From: Pseudofrankia saprophytica
GTDB taxonomy: Bacteria > Actinomycetota > Actinomycetes > Frankiales > Frankiaceae
Assembly (NCBI RefSeq): GCF_000235425.2
Contig: NZ_KI912267.1
Coordinates: 260,207 to 324,206 of the forward strand
Length of the DNA: 64,000 nucleotides
Direction: 5' to 3'
Shown: in pieces, positions 16,461 to 25,276 of the stretch
Layout of the letters: every line of letters begins with the position of its first letter
How positions within the stretch are numbered: position 1 is the first letter of the stretch
Position numbers and translations under genes: made by a program
Notes under the pieces: model-generated
The model's input: only the letters and a program-made list of their open reading frames with translations
Database searches by the model: none
What the model was told of the DNA's origin: nothing

Positions 16461-18023
16461 ATGTCCGCCGAACCCGGCAGTCGCCGCCCTGGCAGCGCCG
16501 CGTCTTCAGGCCCCGACGCCGCCGCAGGCGAGCGCCCAGCCGCCGGCGCGCACCCGCGTCCGCGCACCCGCGGGCGCGGCAACACAACGGTGATCTTCGT
16601 CACGCTCGCGCTCGGCGCGTCCGCGTACACGGTGCTGCAGTCGCTGGTCCTCCCAGCGCTGCCCGTGATCCAGCACGATCTGCACACCTCGCAGGCGACG
16701 GTCTCGTGGCTGCTGACCGCGTTCCTGCTCTCCGCGTCGATCGCCACGCCGATCCTTGGCCGCATCGGCGACCTGTTCGGCAAGCAGCGGATGCTGCTGG
16801 TCGTCTTCGCCGCGCTCAGCATCGGCTCGCTGATCTCGGGGCTGACCGACTCGATCGGCCTGCTCATCCTCGCCCGGGTCATCCAGGGCTTGGCCGGCGG
16901 GATCTTCCCGCTGGCGTTCGGCATCATCCGCGACGAGTTCCCGCCCGCCAAGGTCCCCGCCGCGATCGGCCTGATGTCCGGCATGCTCGGCATCGGCAGC
17001 GGCCTGGGCGTCGTGCTCGCCGGCCCGATCGTCGAGGGGCTGGGCTGGCACTGGCTGTTCTGGTTCCCGCTGATGGTGTCCGGGCTCTCGCTGATCGCCA
17101 CGATCTTCTTCATTCCCGAGTCGCCGGTGCGGGCGACCGGCTCGGTGAACCTGCCGGCCGCGGGCGCGCTCGCCGCGTGGCTGGTGGCGTTGCTGCTCGG
17201 TCTGTCCAAGGGCTCCACCTGGGGCTGGGCATCGAGCGGCACGATCGGTCTGTTCGCCGCCGCGGTCGCGCTGTTCGGTGTGTGGGTGCTGGTGGAGAGC
17301 CGCTCGGCGGTGCCGCTGATCGACCTGCAGGTGATGCGGATCCCGGCGGTCTGGTGGACGAACGCCGCCGCGCTGCTGCTCGGCATCGGGATGTACGCGA
17401 CGTTCATCGTCGTACCGCCGCTGATGCAGACGCCGAAGAGCGTCGGCTACGGCCTCGGCGCGTCGGTGACGCTCTCCGGCCTGTACATGCTGCCGGGCAC
17501 CGTCGCGATGCTCGTCCTCGGCGTCCTGATCGGCCGGATCACCGACCGGTTCGGCTCGAAGGTGCCGCTGGTGGTCGGCTCCGTGGTCGCCGCGGCGGCC
17601 TGCGCGCTGCTGGTCGTCGATCACGGCTCGCCGTGGAACTTCATCGTGATGTCGGGCGTGCAGGGCATCGGCATCGGCCTGGCGTTCTCCTCGATGGCCA
17701 ACCTGATCATCCAGTCCGTCCCGATCGAGACGACCGGCGCCGCCACCGGCATGAACGCCAACATCCGCACCATCGGCGGGTCGATCGGCAGCGGCATCGT
17801 CGCGAGCGTGCTTGCCTCCGGCGGCCTGCCCGGCGGGTACCCGAAGGAGTCCAGCTACGTCACCAGCCTGGTGCTGCTGGGCGTGGCGACGCTGGTCGCG
17901 GCGCTGGCCGGCGCGCTGGTCCCGACCATGCGGGCCAGATCGGGCCGAACCGGGGGGACGACGAGCTCGCCGGTGCCCGCCGGGGCGGCCGGCGAGGCCG
18001 TGGCCGCTTCGGCGGCGAGTTGA
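16461..18023 (+). CDS. MFS drug-efflux-type transporter (DHA2/EmrB-like)
   Basis: A 520-aa integral membrane protein with a disordered about 45-residue N-terminus and about 14 hydrophobic helices. The loop GRIGDLFGKQRMLLVV after TM2 is the MFS motif A, and GSGLGVVLAGPIVEGLGWHWLFWF corresponds to the motif C/TM5 region of antiporters. It probably exports toxic compounds by proton antiport. A TetR gene begins 25 bp downstream on the same strand, and a repeat pair lies in its promoter, so autoregulated efflux is likely. Confidence 0.88.
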   Translation: MSAEPGSRRPGSAASSGPDAAAGERPAAGAHPRPRTRGRGNTTVIFVTLALGASAYTVLQSLVLPALPVIQHDLHTSQATVSWLLTAFLLSASIATPILGRIGDLFGKQRMLLVVFAALSIGSLISGLTDSIGLLILARVIQGLAGGIFPLAFGIIRDEFPPAKVPAAIGLMSGMLGIGSGLGVVLAGPIVEGLGWHWLFWFPLMVSGLSLIATIFFIPESPVRATGSVNLPAAGALAAWLVALLLGLSKGSTWGWASSGTIGLFAAAVALFGVWVLVESRSAVPLIDLQVMRIPAVWWTNAAALLLGIGMYATFIVVPPLMQTPKSVGYGLGASVTLSGLYMLPGTVAMLVLGVLIGRITDRFGSKVPLVVGSVVAAAACALLVVDHGSPWNFIVMSGVQGIGIGLAFSSMANLIIQSVPIETTGAATGMNANIRTIGGSIGSGIVASVLASGGLPGGYPKESSYVTSLVLLGVATLVAALAGALVPTMRARSGRTGGTTSSPVPAGAAGEAVAASAAS

Positions 18024-18048
18024 TCGGGCGCGGGCCTAGGCTGGTGGC

Positions 18049-18759
18049 ATGAGCTCGGTGGCCTCCGTGGCCTCGCTGACGCCGGCCCCGGCGTCCGGCA
18101 CATCGGGACCGGGGGCGGCGTCGCCGCGGGCCGAACGGCTGCGCTGCGACGCGGCCCGCAACCGGGAGCGGGTGCTGGCCGCCGCGATGGAGCTCTACCG
18201 GGAGCACGGCGGCGCCTTCACCGTCGAGGAGGTCGCGAGCCGTGCCGGCGTCGGGATCGGCACCGTCTACCGGCGCTTCCCGACGAAGAACGCGCTGCTC
18301 GACGAGCTGGCCCGCCCGTTCTTCGAGCAGCTGCTGACGACGGCGCAGGTCGCCTACGCCCACCCGGAGCCGGCCGAGCGGCTCGAGGTGTTCGTCCGGG
18401 CGATGGCCGAGCAGCACGCCACCGACGGCATCCGCTCGGGCCGGCTGTGGGACCCGGCTGTCGCCCGGCCGCTGCGCGACGAGTACGTGCGCACCGTCGA
18501 GCTGATCCTCGCGGACGGGCGCGCCGCCGGTCGGGTCCGCTCGGACGTCGGCCCCTATGACGTCGGCGTGCTCATCTGGACGCTGCACGGCCTCATCGAC
18601 GCCACCCACCACGCCGCCCCGGTGATCTGGCACCGGTACCTGGAGCTGCTCCTCGACGGCCTGCGCCCCGGTGGCGAGCACCCGCTGGCGACCCGCCCCA
18701 TCGCGCAGGCCGACTGGGAGGACCTCGTCGCGGCCGGCCCGGTCCTGCGCCTCGGCTGA
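18049..18759 (+). CDS. TetR/AcrR-family transcriptional regulator
   Basis: 236 aa. After a 35-residue Ala/Pro-rich leader the DNA-binding domain reads NRERVLAAAMELYREHGGAFTVEEVASRAGVGIGTVYRRFPTKNALLDEL, a textbook TetR helix-turn-helix (about 40-90). The C-terminal ligand domain is alpha-helical and unspecific. The 25-bp spacing after the MFS gene suggests co-transcription, so it is the likely repressor of that exporter. Confidence 0.9.
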   Translation: MSSVASVASLTPAPASGTSGPGAASPRAERLRCDAARNRERVLAAAMELYREHGGAFTVEEVASRAGVGIGTVYRRFPTKNALLDELARPFFEQLLTTAQVAYAHPEPAERLEVFVRAMAEQHATDGIRSGRLWDPAVARPLRDEYVRTVELILADGRAAGRVRSDVGPYDVGVLIWTLHGLIDATHHAAPVIWHRYLELLLDGLRPGGEHPLATRPIAQADWEDLVAAGPVLRLG

Positions 18760-18812
18760 CGCCACCGGCCCCGGGCCAGAGCAGGCGGCGGGCGGCGGGC
18801 GGCTGGCAGGGG

Positions 18813-19187
18813 TCAGGGGACGGCGACGACCTCCTTGCCGAGCGGGAGGAGCGACACCGGGATCAGCTTGAAGTTGGCCAGGCCCAGCGGGATGCCGATG
18901 ATCGTCAGGCAGAGCAGGAACCCGGTGACGAGGTGGCCGAGCGCCAGCCACCACCCGGCGAAGATCACCCACAGCACGTTGCCGACGAGCGACGGCGCGC
19001 CGGCCTCCGGGTCGTCGACCACCGTCCGGCCGAACGGCCAGAGCGCGTAGTTCGCGATCCGCAGCGACGCGATCCCGAACGGGATCGTGATGATCAGGAT
19101 GAAGCAGATCAACGCGGCGACCGCGTAACCGATCGCCATCCACAGCCCGCACAGCACCAGCCAGATCAGGTTCAGCACGAGGCGCAT
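18813..19187 (-). CDS. YccF-domain inner-membrane protein
   Basis: 124 aa from ATG 19187, which is preceded by AGGAGGA. Two YccF repeats are visible: IWLVLCGLWMAIGYAVAALICFILIITIPFGIASLRIANYALWPFG and the similar LWVIFAGWWLALGHLVTGFLLCLTIIGIPLGLANFKLIPVSLLPLG. Each pairs a W-rich helix with a (P/I)(F/L)G(I/L)A turn. The function of the family is unknown. The longer open frame to 19814 is a shadow. Convergent with the TetR gene, 53 bp apart. Confidence 0.88.
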   Translation of the reverse strand: MRLVLNLIWLVLCGLWMAIGYAVAALICFILIITIPFGIASLRIANYALWPFGRTVVDDPEAGAPSLVGNVLWVIFAGWWLALGHLVTGFLLCLTIIGIPLGLANFKLIPVSLLPLGKEVVAVP

Positions 19188-19436
19188 CGCGTCCTCCTCT
19201 CCCCGGCGTTCCCCGTCATGGGTGTTCCCCCGCGTCCCGCCGGCCGCCGCGACCATCGGTCCGACTACGGCGGCCGGTCCGACTACGGCGGCCATTCCCG
19301 ACGCGGTCGTCACTATTGTGGCCACCGATCGCGACGTCCACACCGATGTCCGGCATCCGTCAGTGAGTCCGCCCGGCGGGCGCCCCCAGGATGCCGTCCG
19401 GCGGTATGTCCGGGCCGTCGCGGGTACAGGGGAATC

Positions 19437-19892
19437 ATGAGCGACTCGTTCACCCCGCCGGCGGCCGAGCGGGAACCGAGAAGCCGCGCCGGATCGAGGC
19501 CCATCCGACCACGGCAGAGCCCCGCGCCGCGCCCGTCGTGGTGGCTCGCGGACTGGCGAGCCTCGCCATCGGCCGCGCGCGCCCGCGCGGAAGCCGTCGA
19601 GGACCGCGCCGTCCTGGACCTCGACGTCCAAGACTTCGACGTCCAGGACTTCAGTGGCAACGACGTCGACGGCGAGGACTTCGACGCGCCGCTGTTCGCC
19701 GTGACCGAGCCGGCTCCGGTCGCCGTGACCGAGCCGACTCCGGCCGAGCCGGGACCACACCCCGATCCGGGCCCCCACCTGCCGCCCGACCCCACACCGC
19801 CGCAGCCGCCGCACACCCGGCCCACGCGCCGCGGCCGCGGCGGCACCCGGTCGGCCAACACCAGGTCACACGGGACGCGGGCCACCCTGTGA
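19437..19892 (+). CDS. Predicted disordered 151-aa protein
   Basis: From ATG 19437 the sequence is basic and Pro-rich, then acidic with short echoes (LDLDVQDFDVQDF), then Pro/His/Arg-rich. There are no membrane helices and no known domain. G/C third-position bias is good, and its TGA shares one base with the next ATG (TGATG at 19890-19894), implying translational coupling with the monooxygenase. It is either a real small partner protein or a leader peptide. Function unknown. Confidence 0.5.
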   Translation: MSDSFTPPAAEREPRSRAGSRPIRPRQSPAPRPSWWLADWRASPSAARARAEAVEDRAVLDLDVQDFDVQDFSGNDVDGEDFDAPLFAVTEPAPVAVTEPTPAEPGPHPDPGPHLPPDPTPPQPPHTRPTRRGRGGTRSANTRSHGTRATL

Positions 19893-21232
19893 TGGCCGGC
19901 GCCTCCACCGGCCGAGGCGCCGGCGACCCCGGTTCGTGCGATGTCTGCGTCGTTGGCGCCGGACCGGCCGGGCTGCTGGTGGGGCTGCTGCTCGCCCGCG
20001 CGGGAGTGCGGGTGACGGTGCTGGAGAAGCACGCCGACTTCCTGCGTGACTTCCGCGGTGACACCGTCCACCCGTCCACCCTCGACGTGCTCGACGACCT
20101 GGGGTTGGGCGACCGGGTCGACGCCCTGCCGGGCCGGCCGGTGCGCGAGCTGACCGCGACCTTCGCCGACGGCACCTACCGGGTCGCCGACTTCTCCCGG
20201 CTGCGCGTCACCCACCCTTATGTGCTCTTCCTGCCACAGTGGGACCTGTTGGAGATGCTCGCCGCGGCCGCCGCGGAGTATCCGACCTTCCTGCTGCTGC
20301 GGTCCCACGAGGCCACCGGCCTGATCTTCGACACACCGGGAGGACCGGCCCGCGGGGTCGTGGCGGCCGCTCCCGCCGCGCTGCCGGACGGGCCGGGGGC
20401 CGCGCCCCGCCAGGTCGAGATCCGCGCCCGGCTGGTCATCGGGGCGGACGGGCGGTATTCGACGGTGTGCGCGGCTCTCGACGCGGCCGGGCGGCCACTC
20501 ACCCGCCAGGAGTTCGGCGCGCCGATGGACGTGCTGTGGTTCCGGCTGCCGCGCTGGCCCGACGACCCGGAGGGAGTCGCCGTACAGGTTGGCGCCGGCC
20601 GGCTGCTGGTGCTCATCGACCGCGGCCACTACTGGCAGACGGCGTACCTCATCCCGAAGGGCGGCAAGGAGGCGACGCTCGCGACCGGTACGGATGCGCT
20701 ACGCGCCGGCGTCGCCGCGCTCGCGCCCTGGCTCGCGGGCCGGGTCGGCGCGCTCGTCGAAGCCGACGACGTCGCCTTCCTGCCGGTGCGGGTCAACCGG
20801 CTACGCCGCTGGCATTCCCCCGGCGTGCTGCTCATCGGTGACGCGGCGCACGCGATGTCGCCGGTCGGCGGGGTCGGTATCAACCTGGCGGTGCAGGACG
20901 CGGTCGCGGCGGCGCGGATGCTCGCCGCCCCGCTGCGTTCCAGCGTCGGGACGGACGAGATGACGAGGGTGCTGCGCGCCTTCCAGCGCCGCCGGTGGTT
21001 CCCGGCCGCGGGCACCCAGCTGTTGCAGCGCGGACTCGGCCGCGGCCTGATCGGCCCGGCACTCGCCGCCGACGTGCCGGTGCGAGCTCCGCTGCCGGTC
21101 CGCGTACTGGATCGTCAGCCGGTTCTGCGGAGCCTCGCCGGTCGCCTGGTCGGCGTCGGCCTGCGCCCCGAGCACGTAGACACACCCGTGCCGCGCGACC
21201 TGCCAACGTCCGTACCAGCCTCGCCGCGCTAG
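19892..21232 (+). CDS. FAD-dependent aromatic-ring monooxygenase-type oxidoreductase
   Basis: 446 aa with the PHBH-fold signatures: CDVCVVGAGPAGLLVGLLLARAG (FAD Rossmann GxGxxG), ARLVIGADGRYSTV (DG motif) and VLLIGDAAHAMSPVGGVGINLAVQDA (GD motif binding the FAD ribityl chain). Probably hydroxylates an aromatic or polyketide substrate using NAD(P)H and O2. The ATG at 19892 overlaps the stop of the preceding small gene. No biosynthetic cluster lies beside it. Confidence 0.88.
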   Translation: MAGASTGRGAGDPGSCDVCVVGAGPAGLLVGLLLARAGVRVTVLEKHADFLRDFRGDTVHPSTLDVLDDLGLGDRVDALPGRPVRELTATFADGTYRVADFSRLRVTHPYVLFLPQWDLLEMLAAAAAEYPTFLLLRSHEATGLIFDTPGGPARGVVAAAPAALPDGPGAAPRQVEIRARLVIGADGRYSTVCAALDAAGRPLTRQEFGAPMDVLWFRLPRWPDDPEGVAVQVGAGRLLVLIDRGHYWQTAYLIPKGGKEATLATGTDALRAGVAALAPWLAGRVGALVEADDVAFLPVRVNRLRRWHSPGVLLIGDAAHAMSPVGGVGINLAVQDAVAAARMLAAPLRSSVGTDEMTRVLRAFQRRRWFPAAGTQLLQRGLGRGLIGPALAADVPVRAPLPVRVLDRQPVLRSLAGRLVGVGLRPEHVDTPVPRDLPTSVPASPR

Positions 21233-21413
21233 GCCAGGAAGCGCGGCGATTGACCGAACCTGCGCAGATCTTGTGGCCGGGCCGCCGTCGGCAGGGGCCT
21301 GATCGCCATCTGTGCACTCCAGTGGTCGTGATCCGGTCCCGCGGACAGCCATCGGAGGGCGGAAACCGCGATCAGCGACCGGCGCGGCAACCTGCTCAGG
21401 CTAAGCGCCGGGA

Positions 21414-21539
21414 TCACCGGCAGGGGTAACACGGTCGGAGCGCGGCGGAGGTAGGACCAGGTCTGCTCGCTACACGCACGCTCACCCCGGCTGCACGGGC
21501 AACCTGGCCGATGGTCCACGTCTCGGCGGGCGGCTTCAT
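21414..21539 (-). pseudogene. Remnant of a MerR-family regulator
   Basis: The minus strand from ATG 21539 reads MKPPAETWTIGQVARAAGVS; WTIGQVARAAGVSVR is the beginning of a MerR winged-helix DNA-binding domain. After about residue 22 the frame leaves the family, losing the xLRYYxxxGLL wing, and ends at 21414. Codons in this fragment are less G/C-biased than neighbours. A dyad of MerR-operator type lies just upstream. I read it as a truncated, non-functional copy. Confidence 0.55.
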
Positions 21540-21554
21540 GCTTCGACGCTAGAG

Positions 21555-21571
21555 CCTGACACAGTGACAGG
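21555..21571. promoter_or_regulatory. Dyad upstream of the MerR remnant
   Basis: CCTGACACAGTGACAGG is a 17-bp near-perfect palindrome (7 of 8 positions pair around a central base), 15 bp upstream of the remnant's ATG. Long CTGACAC/GTGTCAG dyads are typical of MerR-regulated promoters in actinobacteria, which fits the neighbouring fragment. Confidence 0.45.
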
Positions 21572-21740
21572 ATCAAGCGCGCGCAGCCCGGGCGAAGGTA
21601 ACGATCCGGCCACCGTGCCGTCGGTCCCCACGATGGGATCCGAGTCACCATCTGGTACGTAGTTCGCCATTTCGGCGCGGGCACTGACCGACCAAGGCGC
21701 GGAGGTACGGCACCGCATTCCGCGGCTACGCAGGCCGCGC

Positions 21741-21787
21741 CACCTCGCCACCTCGCCGCCGCGCCGCCGCGCCGCCGCGCCGCCGCG
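21741..21787. repeat. 8-bp GC microsatellite
   Basis: CACCTCGC occurs twice, followed by four copies of GCCGCCGC. A slippage-prone tract in a non-coding stretch upstream of nothing obvious. Confidence 0.7.
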
Positions 21788-21909
21788 CCGTGGCTGCTCG
21801 CGGCCAGCGGCCAGGACCCTCGCGAGTCCGGAGGCGCGCGTCTCGTTGGGCTCCGCCGTCGATGCCATTTGCCGGCCGTCGACGTCAGCTCACGGCCGTC
21901 GACGTCCGT

Positions 21910-23733
21910 TCACGACGTCGGATCGGCTTCGCCGATCGGGGAAGGGTCCCGGGCCGTGTCGGCGGGGGTCATGTCGTCGCGCAGGCCCTTGAAGGACGGG
22001 TGGCGCAGCCGGGCGTCGGGGGTCCAGTGCGCGTACTCGACCTCGGCGACCAGCTCGGGGCGCACCCAGACGGCCTTGCGGGCACGCGGCGCCGGCACGT
22101 CGAGGAACGGCGGGGTGTCCTGCCGCAGCGGCTCCAGCAGCCCGGCGAGCAGATCGAGGATGGCGTCGGAGAAGCCCGTCCCGACATGTCCCGCGTACCG
22201 GAACGCGATCCCGGCACCGACCTCGGCACCGGGCTCGCCGCCCTCCGCCCCGCCGGCATCCGCCCGGCCGGAACCCGGGCCGCCGGAGTTCGGACCGCCG
22301 GGGTCCGCGATGCCGACGAGCAGTGAGCCGATGCGGCCCTCCCGCCTGCCCGCGCCCGGCTCCCAGCCGCCGATCACCACGGTCTGGGTACGGATGTTCT
22401 TCGTCTTCACCCAGTCCGCGCCGCGCCGGCCGGGCTGGTAGACCGACGAACGGCGCTTGGCGATGACGCCCTCCAGGCCGGCGGCGGCGCTCGCGCGCAG
22501 CACCTCCGGCCCGTCGCCCGGCAGCGTGTCCGACAGTGTCAGCCCCGGGGACTGGCCGGCCGGGAACTGGGCAGCCGCGAGCTGGGCCAGCAGCGCGCGC
22601 CGCTCGTCGAAGGACAGGCCGGTCGTGGGGTGCCCCTCGAGGAAGAGCAGGTCGAAGACGAGGTAGCTCACCGGGATCTGGCGGGCCAGCCGGCGGGCCG
22701 CGGCCGCGTCGGCGACGTGGATCCGGTGTGCCAGCAGGGAGAAGTCGGGCCGGCCGTCGGGCCCGAAGGCGACGATCTCGCCATCGAGGACGGCCTGCGT
22801 CGCGCCGAGCGCGGCCCCGACCGGCCGCAGCTCCGGGAACGCGGCGGTCACGTCGCGCCCGGTCCGGCTGCGGGCCCGAACCCGGCCGCCCTCGACGAAC
22901 GCGAGCACCCGCATCCCGTCCCACTTGACCTCGTACGCCCACTCGGGCCCCGACGGCAGCGGGCCGGCGACGGCGTACATCGGCTCCAGCGCGGCCGGCA
23001 TCGGCTCCCGGGCCGGATCCTCGGGCGGGTCCATCCGGTGCACCATCCAGTCGTCCGGCCCGTACGGCGCGCCGCGGCGCCGGCTCCCCGCGCCGGCCTC
23101 CCGCCCCGACCGGCCTCCGGCACGGAAGAAGACGTAACGGCCGCGCACGCGTTCGCCGCTCAGCACGACCCTCACCTTGTCCGCGTCCCAGCTCTCCAGC
23201 TCATAGGTGCCGCGGTCCCAGATCTTCACCGCCCCGCCGCCATACTCTCCACGCGGGATGTCGCCGGCGAAGTCCGCGTACTCGATCGGGTGGTCCTCGG
23301 TCTGCTTCGCCAGGTGGTTGGTGTGCGGGTCGACGGGCAGGCCCTTCGGCACCGCCCACGAGACGAGCACCCCGTCGCGTTCCAGTCGCACGTCCCAGTG
23401 CAGCGCCCGCGCGTGGTGCTCCTGGATGACGAAGGTGTCGCCCCGCCCCGCCTGGTCGTCACCCGTGTGGTCGACCGCGTCGCCGTCCTCGTTCCCACCC
23501 GCGGGCGTCTCCACCGACTCAGCCGACGGTGCCGACTCAGCCGACGGTGCCGACTCGGCCGACGGCGTCGTCCCAGCCGGCGGTGCCGTCCCAACCGGCG
23601 GCGGTGACTCGTCCTGATCCGCCGGCGGCGTGGACGCGTCCAGCGAGGGAGCGGTGGGAATCGGCTCGGGGGTGCGCGCCGGGTCGCGCCGGGCGCGGTA
23701 GGCGTCCAGCGAACGCGGCTTCTCCGGCGTCAC
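21910..23733 (-). CDS. ligD: LigD-type ATP-dependent DNA ligase with 3'-phosphoesterase domain
   Basis: 608 aa from GTG 23733. Residues 1-98 are disordered with a PSAESAPSAES repeat. The LigD phosphoesterase domain follows (about 99-250: FVIQEHHARALHWDVRLERDG, IPRGEYGGGAVKIWD, YVFFRAGG). The ligase then shows motif I EVKWDGMRVLAF with the adenylated Lys, LDGEIVAF, EGVIAKRRSSVYQPGRRGADWVKTK and a C-terminal OB fold. It seals double-strand breaks in Ku-dependent end joining. The polymerase domain of mycobacterial LigD is absent and no ku gene is in the window; this split organisation is common in actinobacteria. The upstream start at 23934 adds only low-quality sequence. Confidence 0.88.
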   Translation of the reverse strand: MTPEKPRSLDAYRARRDPARTPEPIPTAPSLDASTPPADQDESPPPVGTAPPAGTTPSAESAPSAESAPSAESVETPAGGNEDGDAVDHTGDDQAGRGDTFVIQEHHARALHWDVRLERDGVLVSWAVPKGLPVDPHTNHLAKQTEDHPIEYADFAGDIPRGEYGGGAVKIWDRGTYELESWDADKVRVVLSGERVRGRYVFFRAGGRSGREAGAGSRRRGAPYGPDDWMVHRMDPPEDPAREPMPAALEPMYAVAGPLPSGPEWAYEVKWDGMRVLAFVEGGRVRARSRTGRDVTAAFPELRPVGAALGATQAVLDGEIVAFGPDGRPDFSLLAHRIHVADAAAARRLARQIPVSYLVFDLLFLEGHPTTGLSFDERRALLAQLAAAQFPAGQSPGLTLSDTLPGDGPEVLRASAAAGLEGVIAKRRSSVYQPGRRGADWVKTKNIRTQTVVIGGWEPGAGRREGRIGSLLVGIADPGGPNSGGPGSGRADAGGAEGGEPGAEVGAGIAFRYAGHVGTGFSDAILDLLAGLLEPLRQDTPPFLDVPAPRARKAVWVRPELVAEVEYAHWTPDARLRHPSFKGLRDDMTPADTARDPSPIGEADPTS

Positions 23734-23947
23734 GCGCCCCACCCGTCCTTTCCCGGCGCCACCGCCGTCACCCCCGATGGCACCCGGCCACCTCCCGCGG
23801 GAACGCCCGTCGAGAAGCACGCCTTCTCCCCGCACCCGGCAGGGAAACGCGCTTGGGCACCACGTCCCCACAAGGAAACACACCGCGACCGGGCAGGCGG
23901 GCCCTGGTGCGCGGCCCGCCGCGGCGGGCCGCACGCGGGTTCCGGTA

Positions 23948-23971
23948 CAAAGACGCGGTCCGCTCTTTGTC
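23948..23971. promoter_or_regulatory. Dyad just upstream of a membrane-protein gene
   Basis: ACAAAGA and TCTTTGT form perfect 7-bp arms around 10 bp, ending 25 bp before the ATG at 23997. The A/T-rich arms stand out in this GC-rich DNA. It could be a repressor site for the downstream gene or for the divergent ligase gene. Confidence 0.45.
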
Positions 23972-23996
23972 GTGGCAAATGCGAACGAGGTCTGTC

Positions 23997-25226
23997 ATGT
24001 CGGACTCCGCCGTTCTGCAGGTGCTCATCGGGCTTGCCCTGGTGTTCGCCGTCTTCAGTGTCGCCGTCTCCCGGGTGAACGAGGCCGTGCTTGGCTTCTT
24101 CAACTACCGGGGACGCCAGCTGGAGGCCGAGCTACGCCGCCTCGCCTCGGAGGCCGTCCATCCCCGGGCCCTGCCCCAGGACGGCGCGGGGCGCGCGCGT
24201 GACATCACCGCCGAGCTGCTGGACGGCCCGCTGCGGGCCCTGCGGGCAGGCGGGGGCTCCAGCGTCTCCGCCGTCGGCGAGGCGCCACCGGCCCGCGGCT
24301 GGTTCGGCGCCGTTCGGCGAGCCCGCGACCTGCGGCTGCCGACCTACGTCTCGTCGACGGCGTTCGCGCGGGCCGTGCTCGAACTTGTCGAGCCGCCGGC
24401 GCGCGCCCTGCTGCACCGCGCCAGTCCCGCCGAGCTCGCGAGCGTCTTCCCCAGCGACGTCACGGACGAGCAGCGCGCTGCCTACACGGCCGCCTACCGC
24501 GCCGCCTACGACAGCCTGACCCCGGCGACCGCCCAGGCGCTGAACGCGGCCATGCCCGCTTCCAGCGAGGCCGGCCGCACGGTCACCACCGCGATCGTCG
24601 CGCTCCTGGCCCAGTCGCCGGACACGGCGATGCTGCCGCTGGGCGCGGAGATCGCCCTGCTGCCGGAGTCACCGCTCAAGATCGCGCTGACCGCGACCGC
24701 CGCACGGGCGGGCGCCGACCGGGACAAGTTGGTCGCGGAGCTCGCCCAGTGGTACGACGGCGCGATGGACCGGCTCTCCGGCTGGTACAAGCGCCGGATC
24801 GGCAAGTTCCTGCTGGTCTACGCCGTCGCGCTGACCGTCGCCTTCAACCTGGACGCGATCGGCCTGACCCGGGCGCTCTGGCAGGACAGCGCGCTGCGCG
24901 CGGTCGCCGTCTCCTCCGCCGAGACCCACGTACAGGCATCCACTCCCGCCGGTGGGGACGGCCCGTCCGGCGACGGCGCCGACGAGACGGCGGTCGAGGC
25001 GGTACGCGACATCGGCGCACTGCAGCTGCCGTTCGGCTGGACCCGGGCCGACGCGGCCACCGATCCCCGGGCCCTTCCCGACGACGCCGGCGGCTGGGCG
25101 CTGAAGGTGCTCGGCTGGCTGGTCGCCGCGGCGGCCCTGACCGTGGGGGCGCCGTTCTGGTTCGACCTGCTCGGCCGCCTCGTCAACATGCGCTCGGCCG
25201 GCCCCAAGCCGAAGCCCGCGGCCTAG
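23997..25226 (+). CDS. Membrane protein of unknown function, three TM helices
   Basis: 409 aa from ATG 23997. An N-terminal helix (VLQVLIGLALVFAVFSVAVSRVNEAVLGFFNYRGRQLEAEL) leads into a long helical cytoplasmic part. A second helix is GKFLLVYAVALTVAFNLDAI, then an extracytoplasmic loop, then KVLGWLVAAAALTVGAPFWFDLLGRLVNMRSAG. The GAPFWFDLL(G/N)(R/K)LVN(M/V)R ending recurs in a widespread uncharacterised family that I recognise but cannot name. Convergent with the P450 gene through a hairpin. Confidence 0.7.
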   Translation: MSDSAVLQVLIGLALVFAVFSVAVSRVNEAVLGFFNYRGRQLEAELRRLASEAVHPRALPQDGAGRARDITAELLDGPLRALRAGGGSSVSAVGEAPPARGWFGAVRRARDLRLPTYVSSTAFARAVLELVEPPARALLHRASPAELASVFPSDVTDEQRAAYTAAYRAAYDSLTPATAQALNAAMPASSEAGRTVTTAIVALLAQSPDTAMLPLGAEIALLPESPLKIALTATAARAGADRDKLVAELAQWYDGAMDRLSGWYKRRIGKFLLVYAVALTVAFNLDAIGLTRALWQDSALRAVAVSSAETHVQASTPAGGDGPSGDGADETAVEAVRDIGALQLPFGWTRADAATDPRALPDDAGGWALKVLGWLVAAAALTVGAPFWFDLLGRLVNMRSAGPKPKPAA

Positions 25227-25240
25227 CCTCCGAAGCCGAG

Positions 25241-25276
25241 CACCCCGGCCGGGCCGAAGCCGGTCAGGCCGGGGTG
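25241..25276. terminator. Bidirectional hairpin between membrane protein and P450 genes
   Basis: CACCCCGGCC and GGCCGGGGTG form a perfect 10-bp stem around a 16-nt loop that can itself fold (GGC-CGAA-GCC). The right arm overlaps the last base pairs of the P450 reading frame. The position between convergent stops fits a two-way terminator. Confidence 0.6.

Larger units (their letters stand above)
21233..21909. other. 677-bp gene-poor stretch between monooxygenase and ligase genes
   Basis: Codon-bias patterns break down here and no ORF encodes a recognisable protein. It contains a MerR-family remnant with its dyad (21414-21571) and an 8-bp GC microsatellite (21741-21787). It looks like a decayed island and not an intact gene. 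Confidence 0.6.

Noticed and set aside
21536-21868. Minus-strand ORF in the decayed island
   Set aside because: Most of it is the GC microsatellite translated as Arg/Ala and it lacks any domain.
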